From: Bradyrhizobium daqingense
GTDB taxonomy: Bacteria; Pseudomonadota; Alphaproteobacteria; Rhizobiales; Xanthobacteraceae
Assembly: GCF_021044685.1 (NCBI RefSeq)
Contig: NZ_CP088014.1
Location: forward strand, 4,388,001-4,452,000
Direction of reading: 5' to 3'
Length of the DNA: 64,000 nt
The notes under the pieces were generated by a model, which saw only the letters and a list, made by a program, of their open reading frames with translations, was not told the DNA's origin and made no database searches. A program made the translations under genes and the position numbers. Below, piece by piece: positions 1 to 7,476 of the stretch. Numbering within the stretch: position 1 is the first letter of the stretch; each line of letters begins with the position of its first letter.

Positions 1-90
1 GGTGCCGACGGTCGCCGCCAAAGCCGTTCGGGAGAGCGTTCCGGCCGGCTTTCCGGCCTGGACAATCGTTGCGTCCGAGATTTGCGTCAT
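1..90 (-). CDS. Partial N-terminus of a probable MFS transporter
   Basis: Only the first 30 codons are in the window. The ATG (complement of 88-90) follows a GGAGTTG ribosome binding site at complement 95-101. The peptide begins MTQISDATIV and includes SRTALAATVGT. The S/R-x-A-L-A-A-x-V-G-T pattern is typical just before the first membrane helix of metabolite:H+ symporter (MHS) type MFS proteins, but too little is visible for a firm family call. It diverges from the GntR gene at 198, so the two probably share the operator region at 142-166. Confidence 0.45.
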   Translation of the reverse strand, partial: MTQISDATIVQAGKPAGTLSRTALAATVGT

Positions 91-141
91 ATTTCAACTC
101 CTTACGCGACAATGCGCGCTGTGACATTCCTCTTGATTTTC

Positions 142-166
142 TATCGATATTAGATTATCGATAATC
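142..166. promoter_or_regulatory. Tandem TATCGATA palindromes, probable GntR operator
   Basis: The divergent intergenic region contains TATCGATA at 142-149 and a perfect 14-bp palindrome, GATTATCGATAATC, at 153-166 with the same core at 156-163. The cores are spaced 14 bp start to start. Repeated AT-rich palindromes between a divergent transporter gene and a FadR-subfamily GntR gene are the usual arrangement for autoregulation. Binding is inferred. Confidence 0.5.
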
Positions 167-197
167 GAAGTTCACGCGATATGACAGGAATGTCAGA

Positions 198-887
198 ATG
201 ACGCTCTCGGACGCCCTTAGCGGCATCTCGGCCGTGAAGCTCTCAACCTCGGACATCATCGCCGAGCAATTGCGCCGGGCCATCCTGCTTGGGACCATCT
301 CCGGTGGAGCCCAGCTCAAGCAGAACGACGTCGCTGCAAGGTTTGGCGTCAGCGTGGCTCCTGTGCGCGAGGCGCTCCAGCGGCTGATCGCGGACGGGCT
401 CGCAATATTGCATCCGAATCGAGGTGTGACCGTTTCGCCGACCTCGGAGCAGGACTTCCTCGAGATCGCCGAGTTGCGTGCATTGTTGGAGCCGCATGCC
501 CTTGGTCACTCTGCTCCTCGTCTCACCAGTGCCGACCTGCAATATTCCGAAGACGTTCTGTCCAAGGCTGCGCATGCTTCGGATCCGCTCGAACGCGCCA
601 ATCTGCACTGGGAGTTTCACCGCAGCTTGTACAAGCGAGCGGAGCGGCCGCGTCTACTCGCGCAGATCGGCGGCCTGTACCAGGGCATCAACCGCTACCT
701 GCTTCCGGCGTGGGCCAATTCCGGCCTCAGCCCCGGCTGGGTCGATAGTCATCTCCTCATCGTCGCGAAGATTCGGGATGGCCACATCGACGAGGCATGC
801 CGCTTGATCGTCGATCAGACTGACGCCTCGACGAGGCGCGTGCAGGCGCATCTGCATCAGAACGAACTTTCCAAGGAAGAGAAGTAA
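198..887 (+). CDS. GntR family transcriptional regulator, FCD domain
   Basis: This 229-residue protein has a winged helix-turn-helix at about residues 15-80, with the recognition helix around FGVSVAPVREALQRL, followed by an all-helical FCD ligand-binding domain to about residue 215. This is the FadR subfamily, which usually represses an adjacent catabolic or transport operon and is released by an organic-acid effector. The stop abuts the ATG of the HAD gene at 888, so the two are co-transcribed. The palindromes at 142-166 are the probable operator. The ligand cannot be read from the sequence. Confidence 0.9.
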   Translation: MTLSDALSGISAVKLSTSDIIAEQLRRAILLGTISGGAQLKQNDVAARFGVSVAPVREALQRLIADGLAILHPNRGVTVSPTSEQDFLEIAELRALLEPHALGHSAPRLTSADLQYSEDVLSKAAHASDPLERANLHWEFHRSLYKRAERPRLLAQIGGLYQGINRYLLPAWANSGLSPGWVDSHLLIVAKIRDGHIDEACRLIVDQTDASTRRVQAHLHQNELSKEEK

Positions 888-1631
888 ATGCTGGAGTTCT
901 CGAAATACAAGCTGCTGACATTCGATTGCTACGGCACGCTGATCGACTGGGATACGTCCATCTCGAACATCGTGCAGCCCTGGCTCGTCGAGATGAAGTC
1001 TCAAGTTCCTCCCGACCTGGTCGTCAGCACGTTCGCGCTCATGCAGGCCAAGCATCAGCAGACGCGCCCGACATTGCTCTATCCTGAAGTGTTGCGACGC
1101 TCATGGCAGGATATCGAGGAGCAGTTTGGTTGGGACGAAAACCTCGCCCGCGCGGACGAGTTCGCCCGGTCGGTGCCATCCTGGCGTCCTTTTGCGGACA
1201 CGGTCGAGAGCCTGCGATACCTCAGCCGATACTTCGCGCTCGGAATCCTTTCGAATGTCGATAACGCGTCGCTTTCTGGCACGCTCAGAGCGCTGGAGGT
1301 GCCGTTCCTGTTTACGGTCACCGCGGAAGACGTAGCTTCCTACAAGCCTGGCGAGCCGCACTTCAATGCTGCTTTCGGGGAAGCTGCAAGGCGCGGGATC
1401 GACAAGAGCGAGATCCTCCATACGGCTCAAAGCAAGCACCATGATATCGCTCCCGGAAATCGGCTCGGTCTGACAACCATTTGGGTGAACCGCCGTCACG
1501 GGAAGAAGGGTACAGGCGCGACCTTGGCCGCCACGGCCAACCCATCGTTGACCGTCAACTCGCTCGTTGAACTCGTCGACCTGCACAGATCGGCGCAGGG
1601 CGCCTCCCGACCGGTATCGCTGTCCCAATGA
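888..1631 (+). CDS. HAD-superfamily hydrolase, haloacid dehalogenase type II-like
   Basis: This 247-residue protein has the type II 2-haloacid dehalogenase layout. Nucleophile Asp13 lies in motif I (FDCYGTLIDW), motif II is SNVDN near residue 124, Lys153 is in SYKPGEPHF, and a HDIAPGNRLGL motif sits near residue 188. Family members hydrolyse 2-haloacids or small phosphorylated or acyl substrates by way of an aspartyl ester. It starts directly after the GntR stop and overlaps the aminotransferase start by 4 bp (ATGA), which indicates a three-gene operon. True dehalogenase activity is only one possibility, because many relatives carry that label without evidence. Confidence 0.85.
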   Translation: MLEFSKYKLLTFDCYGTLIDWDTSISNIVQPWLVEMKSQVPPDLVVSTFALMQAKHQQTRPTLLYPEVLRRSWQDIEEQFGWDENLARADEFARSVPSWRPFADTVESLRYLSRYFALGILSNVDNASLSGTLRALEVPFLFTVTAEDVASYKPGEPHFNAAFGEAARRGIDKSEILHTAQSKHHDIAPGNRLGLTTIWVNRRHGKKGTGATLAATANPSLTVNSLVELVDLHRSAQGASRPVSLSQ

Positions 1632-2833
1632 GGGTCGATAAGTTCGCCGCGCTCGCAACCGCCAACGCTCCTGGCCAGGAAGTTCGCCAAGCCGCGGGCA
1701 ATGTCGGCAATCTCATGCGCGGCGGGAGCATCGCCGGGCACCAGATCGATTTCTCGCACGGTGACGTCGATGCCTTTGCGCCCACGCCAGGTGCATCTGA
1801 ACGGTTCTCGGAGGCGCTGGTTGCGGGAGGACGGCAGGCCTACACGGAGTATCGCGGTTCGGCGGACATCCGCTCCGAACTGTCCGAAGTGCTTGCCGCG
1901 TTCACCGGCGCACCGGTCTCGGCCGATAACGGCACGATCATCACACCCGGCACCCAAGGCGCCCTGTTCCTGGCGGTCGCCTCGCTGGTGAACGCTGGCG
2001 ACAAGGTCGCGATCGTCCAGCCGGACTATTTCGCCAATCGCAAGCTCGTCGAATTCGTCGGCGGATATCCAATGCCGGTGCCGATGGACTATCTGGGCAG
2101 CTCGCAGGATTCCGGTCTTGATCTCGCGCGACTCGAGGACGCATTCAAGGCCGGCGCGCGGATATTCCTGTTTTCCAATCCGAACAATCCGACCGGAGCC
2201 GTCTATTCCCGGCGGGAGATCGGTGAGATCGCCCGGCTTGCCGCCGCGTTCGAGGTGATGATTATCGTCGATCAGCTCTACTCACGGCTTCTCTATGCGA
2301 ATCAGAACTACGCGCATATCCGCGCCGCCGGCCCGCTGGAGGAGCGTGTCATCACCATCATGGGCCCGTCAAAGACCGAGTCATTGAGTGGCTACAGGCT
2401 GGGAATCGCGTTCGGCGCACCTGCGGTGATCGAGCGAATGGAAAAACTGCAGGCGATCGTCTCGCTGCGCGCCGCGGGCTACAATCAGGCGGTCCTTCGA
2501 ACCTGGTTTCGCGAGCCTAAAGGCTGGCTTGAGGAGCGAATAGCTCGACATCAAGCGATCCGCGACGATCTTCTCGGTGTCTTTCGCGATGGCGGCATGC
2601 CTACCCGCGAGCCGCAGGCGGGCAGCTATCTGTTTCCGACGTTGCCTCCGCTCGCGGTCGGACTCCAGGATTTCGTGCGGTTGTTGCGCCATCAGGCCGA
2701 CGCTATCGTGACAGCTGGAACGGAGTTCGGTCCTTGTCCGGACAGCATAAGGCTGAATTTCTCTCAAGATCACACGGCGGCGGTGGCCGCAGGGCGACGC
2801 ATCGTCGAGATGGCGCATCGGTATCGGAAGTGA
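1628..2833 (+). CDS. PLP-dependent aminotransferase, class I/II
   Basis: This 401-residue fold-type I enzyme contains NPNNPTGAVYS (substrate and PLP binding) near residue 185, an aspartate in IIVDQLYSRLLY, and the PLP-binding Lys249 in GPSKTESLSGYRLG. The C-terminal GPCPDSIRLNFS segment supplies the expected carboxylate-binding arginine. The start overlaps the HAD stop (ATGA), so translation is coupled. With a HAD hydrolase and an FCD GntR regulator this looks like an amino-acid or amine catabolic operon. The amino donor and acceptor are unknown. Confidence 0.88.
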   Translation: MRVDKFAALATANAPGQEVRQAAGNVGNLMRGGSIAGHQIDFSHGDVDAFAPTPGASERFSEALVAGGRQAYTEYRGSADIRSELSEVLAAFTGAPVSADNGTIITPGTQGALFLAVASLVNAGDKVAIVQPDYFANRKLVEFVGGYPMPVPMDYLGSSQDSGLDLARLEDAFKAGARIFLFSNPNNPTGAVYSRREIGEIARLAAAFEVMIIVDQLYSRLLYANQNYAHIRAAGPLEERVITIMGPSKTESLSGYRLGIAFGAPAVIERMEKLQAIVSLRAAGYNQAVLRTWFREPKGWLEERIARHQAIRDDLLGVFRDGGMPTREPQAGSYLFPTLPPLAVGLQDFVRLLRHQADAIVTAGTEFGPCPDSIRLNFSQDHTAAVAAGRRIVEMAHRYRK

Positions 2834-3328
2834 GGGCGCAGGCGCGTTGGATTTGTTGGAACCATTCTTGCGCTCACCTGAGCGGCCAAAGCCTGACAAA
2901 AATGTCGCGATTGCAAGCTAGTCGTGGGGAGATATTTAGGAAGAACCGCCTCCACTGCTGCAGCGCCGCGCCGCACCTCTTCTTCTAGCGTCTTGCAAAA
3001 GAGCTGGCCTGGCGCTGGAGACGGCGGTCGTCATCGATGCGCATCGCGCGTTGAATCTAACTTCGTAGACGAGGGCCGCGCTCCAGTCCGCACCGGCGAG
3101 GTAGTTGCCAGTAGGCCTCCGTACATCGGAGTGACAATCGAGCCACTGATGGCCCACGGGGATTATCTGCTCGTCTGGATCATGCGGGCCGAGAACGCGG
3201 CCGGAGGGCACGACCTGAGATGCGCCAAGCACGTACTGTCCCTGCTCGTCAAAGAAGATGTGCGCGCCTAGGGCCTCCAGGATCGACGCCACCGTGATGC
3301 GGTACTGGATCCGACCGGACGCAAGCGG
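2834..3328. other. Gene-poor junction, probable rearrangement scar
   Basis: About 500 bp without a gene I can support. The minus strand keeps a long open frame running on from the transposase remnant. It contains peptide-like text (for example near 3150-3290, HIFFDEQGQYVLGASQ), but no family was recognised. Because it lies between an intact operon and two broken genes, it is best read as residue of an insertion or deletion event. Confidence 0.4.
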
Positions 3329-3436
3329 ACGGCGCCTCAATTGACGGCGTACGACCACCTGGCCGGCTGCGTCAACGCCGTGCACTTGGAAGACCGACTT
3401 CGCAATATCAAGACCAATCGTCAGAATTGACTGCAT
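3329..3436 (-). mobile_element. IS110-family transposase N-terminal remnant
   Basis: The complement strand starts ATG at 3436 after a GGAGGAGCAGCTT leader. It encodes MQSILTIGLDIAKSVFQVHG, then a VDAAGQVVVRRQLRR stretch. This is the characteristic N-terminus of IS110/IS1111 DEDD transposases, where the Asp in GLDIAKS is the first catalytic residue. Recognisable similarity ends after about 36 codons of a protein that is normally about 340 residues, so this is a truncated copy. The leader extends to about 3463 and abuts the truncated monooxygenase gene. Confidence 0.8.
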
Positions 3437-3454
3437 AAGCTGCTCCTCCGAATC

Positions 3455-4432
3455 GTGGGAGTCAAGGATTGGCGCATGCTTCGGCGCTACACTGGCGGGC
3501 GTCCGTACTGCATCGACGTCTTGTTCGCCAACAAGGTCGGCCAGGTCGTTCCCATGTCGCAGCGTCTCTCGGCTCTGCCGAAGGAGCACCTCGATTTCGT
3601 CGAAAAGATCCTCGATGAAGCAGGTATCCCTCCGTTGCCCCCCGAAGTGGAGGCCGGAATGCTGCGTGACAAGCCGCCCGGCCACGGCCATACCGAAGAG
3701 GGCGTTCTGGAAGTCCTGGAAGTTGTCGAGAGGCATCCGCAAGCAAAGTTTGTCTTGAGCGCGATGGGCGCTCCCTCGCCTTACGTCGTCGATCGGCTGC
3801 ATAGCAAAGGGATTATTGTAGGGGCGATGGCAGGCAGCTCCGAGCATGCGCTCAAGCAAGTTCAATCCGGAGTGGACATTGTCGTGGCCCAAGGGAGCGA
3901 GGCGGGAGGGCATACCGGCACCATTTCTTCTATGGTGCTATGGCCCGAGGTCGTGGACGCCGTTTCGCCTGTGCCAGTGCTGGCCGCTGGGGGTGTGGGG
4001 ACAGGTCGCCATTTAGCTGCCGCTTTCGCGCTGGGCGCTGAGGGCGTTTGGTGCGGAAGTATCTGGCTCGGATCGCCCGAAAGTGAGCTGTCGCCTGCGA
4101 TGCGTAAGAGGTTCATCGCTGCACGCTCGCAGGACGCGATCCAGCGCAAATACGATACCGGCAAGCCTCTCCGCGGTCTGCGCAGCAAGTGGACCGATGC
4201 GTGGGACGCTCCCGAAGCACCACAACCACTCCCACTTGCTGCTCAGAAGCTGTTGGTTGCACCCGCGCTCAAGCGCTTCGAATTGGCGGATGCGGCCGAT
4301 TACATGGGCTATATGTGCGGTCAGATCGTCGGTCGCATCAACGAGGAACTACCCGTTCGAGATATCGTGTCACGTCTGACGATTGAATGCGATGCCACCC
4401 TCGAGCGATTGCGAAAATCTGGCTGCCGTTGA
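3455..4432 (+). pseudogene. Nitronate monooxygenase, 5'-truncated beside IS110 remnant
   Basis: The frame encodes the C-terminal part of an FMN-dependent nitronate monooxygenase (2-nitropropane dioxygenase family), including the FMN and active-site motif GSEAGGHTG and the AAGGVGTGRHLAAAFALGAEG phosphate-binding loop. Family members begin with a segment containing IIQGGM and SxAGGLG. Here that first segment of roughly 55-60 residues is missing. Similarity starts at about GGRPYCIDVL (near 3500), just beyond the IS110 leader, and the first codons from GTG 3455 are IS-derived. An internal ATG at 3476 could give a shortened protein lacking the first beta-alpha unit, which is probably inactive. Confidence 0.75.
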
Positions 4433-4546
4433 GGACGAATTGGACCATCTCAAGCGGCCGTTTTTTTGACAACTCTGATGGATCGGATTCAGACAGGTTA
4501 CAGATGAACGCCCGATGTTTCCTCCAAGTTCTTGTTTTCTCAAAAG

Positions 4547-5686
4547 TCATCGCAACAGTTCGCGGGCGATGACCACGCGCTGGATCTGGTTGGTGCCTTC
4601 GAAGATCTGGGTCAGCTTCGCATCGCGCATCATGCGCTCGACGGGATAGTCCATTGTATAGCCGTAGCCGCCGAATATCTGGACGGCGTCAGTAGTCACC
4701 TTCATAGCTACATCGCTGCCGAAACATTTTGCCATGCTGGCGAGTAGATTGAGGCGCTTCCAGTCGCCTTCATCGCCGGCCCGTGCGCATTCATAGACGA
4801 GCGCGCGCGCGGCCTCGATCTGGATCGCCATGTCCGCGAGTATGAACTGCACGCCCTGGAATTCGGAGATCGACCTCTTAAACTGCTTCCGCTCTTTGGC
4901 ATAGGCAAGGCAGGCGTCGAGCGCACCTTGGGCCAGGCCGACCGACTGAGCGCCGATCGTCGGGCGGTTGAGATCGAGCGCCCGCATCGAGGCACGGAAA
5001 CCCTTGCCCTCTTCCCCCACGAGGTTCTCGGCGGGCACCCGCACATTGTCGAGGAAGATCGGCGTATTGGGCGCGCCGCGAAAGCCCATCTTGCGCTCAT
5101 GTCGGCCGAACGACACGCCCGGCATCTTCTTTGGCTCGATGATGAAGGCGCTGATGCCGTCGGCGCCCGGCCCGTCGCCGGTCCGGGCCATCAACACGAT
5201 GAACTCTGCCTCCACGCCGTAGCTGCACCACTGCTTCCGGCCGTTCAGGATGTAGCTGTCGCCGTCCTTTTGCGCGCGCGTGTTGAGGGCGGTGACGTCG
5301 GAGCCGGCCTGCGGCTCGGAGATCGCGATTGCCGTAACCACGCCGCCCTTGGCGATGATCGGCAGGAACTTGCGGCGCTGCTCCTCCGAGCCGAAATGGA
5401 GCAGCGGCATGATGAACATGGTGTTGAGTCCGGCAATGGACGCGCAGGCGGGAGAGACCTTCGATATTTCCTCCCGCGCGATGCACATCATGGTGAGATT
5501 GCCATTGGGACCACCGTACTGCTCGGGCACCCAGAGCTGCATCAATCCCATCTCGCCGAACAGTTTCACCAGTTCGGTCGGGAAGCGATCAGTCTCGTCG
5601 ATCTCTGCCGCGATCGGGGCCACATGTCTCGCCACCAGCCGGCGGACGCTCTCGCGAAACGCGGTTTGCTCTTCGGTGAAACTCAT
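4547..5686 (-). CDS. Acyl-CoA dehydrogenase
   Basis: This 379-residue FAD flavoenzyme would oxidise an acyl-CoA to the 2,3-enoyl-CoA and pass electrons to ETF. It shows the family order: an N-terminal helical domain, the beta domain with AISEPQAGSDVTAL and KQWCSYG, and a C-terminal domain with RKQFKRSISEFQGVQ, IFGGYGYTMDYPVERMMRD and FEGTNQIQR. The catalytic base Glu363 is in FEGT, the medium/short-chain arrangement. The start at 5686 was chosen because GAGGAA lies just upstream; an ATG further upstream (5743) lies inside the operator. It diverges from the GntR gene at 5759. Confidence 0.92.
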   Translation of the reverse strand: MSFTEEQTAFRESVRRLVARHVAPIAAEIDETDRFPTELVKLFGEMGLMQLWVPEQYGGPNGNLTMMCIAREEISKVSPACASIAGLNTMFIMPLLHFGSEEQRRKFLPIIAKGGVVTAIAISEPQAGSDVTALNTRAQKDGDSYILNGRKQWCSYGVEAEFIVLMARTGDGPGADGISAFIIEPKKMPGVSFGRHERKMGFRGAPNTPIFLDNVRVPAENLVGEEGKGFRASMRALDLNRPTIGAQSVGLAQGALDACLAYAKERKQFKRSISEFQGVQFILADMAIQIEAARALVYECARAGDEGDWKRLNLLASMAKCFGSDVAMKVTTDAVQIFGGYGYTMDYPVERMMRDAKLTQIFEGTNQIQRVVIARELLR

Positions 5687-5726
5687 CACGGCGTTTCCTC
5701 GTAAGAAGCCCCAAAAAGGACTTTCA

Positions 5727-5747
5727 TTTAATGGGTGATCCATTTAA
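5727..5747. promoter_or_regulatory. AATGG-N5-CCATT inverted repeat, probable GntR operator
   Basis: The divergent region between the acyl-CoA dehydrogenase and the GntR gene carries AATGG (5730-5734), GTGAT, CCATT (5740-5744), with further matching TT/AA pairs at the outer edges. The symmetry and position fit an operator for the adjacent FCD-type regulator that would control both directions. Not tested. Confidence 0.45.
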
Positions 5748-5758
5748 CAATCACTGCC

Positions 5759-6625
5759 ATGATGATGAAGTCAAGACCGCAGATGTTCGCTCCTTCCAAG
5801 TCGGGAATGTTGGCTCGACGGGACCGCACGGCGGATAGCCGCGAGGCAGGGGCGGCAGCCGTGCCAAAATTCCGGCCTATCCATACGCGTCGGGCATTCG
5901 AGGAAATCTGCGAGCGAATCAGGGAGCAACTCGCGTTGGGCGTCCTCAAGCCTGGCGACAAACTGCCGCCGGAGCGCGATCTCGCCCAGCAGTTGGGCGT
6001 GAGCCGTAACGTCCTGCGTGAGGCCCTGCGGAGCCTTGAGATGGCCGGAGTGCTCCGGTTGCGAAAAGGCGTCAAAGGCGGCGCCTTTGTGCGCGAGGGC
6101 GACACCGGCCGAATGAATCTCGTCATGCGCGACATGCTGAGTCTGGGCACGATCTCCGTGCGCGAGCTGTCCGAGGCGCGTATCGACGTGCTGGAACTCG
6201 TGGTTCGGCTGGCCTGTAGCAATGGCAAGCCGGTCGATTTCGACGCGCTCGAGGCCAATATCGAGCGTACGGAGCTTGCGACGCAGGAGGGGCGTCTGCT
6301 CGACCGCGTGGAATGCTCGCGCGAGTTTTACAAGCTGCTTGCGGTTGCGACCGGGAACAAGGTGATCGCGATGATCCTCGATTCGGTCACCGAGATCCAC
6401 ATGCGGTTCGTCTATGCCAAGGTGGTGTCGAGCGGTGTCGCCATGGCGCGGTTGGTGGAGACGCGTCGAAAATTCCTGACGGCGCTCCGGGCACGAAATG
6501 CAGCGACTGCGTCACGCCTGATGCGTACCCATCTCGAGTCAGTGCAGCGCATGCTGGAACAGGATCCCGGTGCGATGTCGCTGCGGGTGGCGCTGGCCGA
6601 GATGCAGCCGGGCATGCGCCCCTGA
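5759..6625 (+). CDS. GntR family transcriptional regulator, FCD domain
   Basis: A FadR-subfamily regulator of about 288 residues. The winged helix begins near TRRAFEEICERIREQ and contains LPPERDLAQQLGVSRNVLREALRSLE. The FCD domain follows. Several in-frame ATGs exist at 5735, 5759, 5762 and 5807. The first overlaps the inverted repeat at 5727-5747 and none has a clear ribosome binding site, so the start is uncertain. It probably controls the divergent acyl-CoA dehydrogenase and the downstream acyl-CoA operon that begins 32 bp after its stop. Confidence 0.88.
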   Translation: MMMKSRPQMFAPSKSGMLARRDRTADSREAGAAAVPKFRPIHTRRAFEEICERIREQLALGVLKPGDKLPPERDLAQQLGVSRNVLREALRSLEMAGVLRLRKGVKGGAFVREGDTGRMNLVMRDMLSLGTISVRELSEARIDVLELVVRLACSNGKPVDFDALEANIERTELATQEGRLLDRVECSREFYKLLAVATGNKVIAMILDSVTEIHMRFVYAKVVSSGVAMARLVETRRKFLTALRARNAATASRLMRTHLESVQRMLEQDPGAMSLRVALAEMQPGMRP

Positions 6626-6657
6626 ACGAGAAGCGATGAGCCAAAACGGAGGAAACC

Positions 6658-7467
6658 GTGTCGATCTACGCCAAATACGAATGCCTGAAAGTCGAGGTCG
6701 CGGACAAAGTCGCGACGGTCACGCTGAACCGGCCGGAGGCGCGTAACGCCATCAATCAGAAGCTGATCCGCGAACTCAGGACGATCTGGGACGATCTGGC
6801 AGATGATCACGCCGTCAACGTCGTAGTGCTCACCGGCGCAGGCGATTTCTTCAGCGTCGGCGGCGACGTCAAGGCCATGTCGGAGCGACCGGGCGGGGAC
6901 GTCCTGGAAGAGGGCGAGGTCCACGATCCCATGATCAGCCGCCGCGGCGTGACCCGGCAGCTCGAGCTCGACAAGCCCATCATCGCAGCGATCAACGGCG
7001 ATGCCATCGGGCTGGCTGCGACCCATGCGCTGCTGTGCGATATCACGGTCATGTCCGAGGACGCCCGCATCGGCGACACGCATGTCTCCCGCGTCGGGCT
7101 GGTTGCCGGAGACGGCGGCACCGTGATTTGGCCGTTGCTGGTCGGCATCAACAAGGCCAAGGAGTTCTTGATCCGCGGCACGCTGCTCAAGGGCAGGGAA
7201 GCCGAACGGATTGGCCTGGTCAATCACGTGGTTCCTCGTGCCGACGTGCTGGGCAAGGCGCGGGAAATCGCCCTTGAACTGGCGAACGGCCCAACTTGGG
7301 CGATCCGCTGGACCAAGCTGTCTATCAACCAGATCGTGAAAGACCGCGTCAACATGCTGCTCGAGGCGTCAATGGCGCTCGAGCAGGTCACGTTCGAGAC
7401 AGCGGATCACAAGGAGGCCACCATGTCCTTCAAGGAGAAGCGCAAGCCGAGGTTCGGTCGGGCTTAG
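6658..7467 (+). CDS. Crotonase-fold enzyme (enoyl-CoA hydratase/isomerase family)
   Basis: A 269-residue protein starting at GTG 6658 behind AACGGAGG. The crotonase fold is clear: LNRPEARNAI, the oxyanion loop FSVGGDVKAM, and GLVAGDGGTVIWP. The two catalytic glutamates of classical enoyl-CoA hydratase are not present. The GGxxEL position reads LAATHAL, and the PE position reads DTHVSRVGL. This belongs to the THV/GDGG subgroup, where the reaction may be isomerisation, hydrolysis or decarboxylation rather than hydration. It is the first gene of an operon with the acyl-CoA dehydrogenase fusion, CoA transferase and Bug receptor. Confidence 0.85.
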   Translation: MSIYAKYECLKVEVADKVATVTLNRPEARNAINQKLIRELRTIWDDLADDHAVNVVVLTGAGDFFSVGGDVKAMSERPGGDVLEEGEVHDPMISRRGVTRQLELDKPIIAAINGDAIGLAATHALLCDITVMSEDARIGDTHVSRVGLVAGDGGTVIWPLLVGINKAKEFLIRGTLLKGREAERIGLVNHVVPRADVLGKAREIALELANGPTWAIRWTKLSINQIVKDRVNMLLEASMALEQVTFETADHKEATMSFKEKRKPRFGRA

Positions 7468-7476
7468 GCTCTCGTG

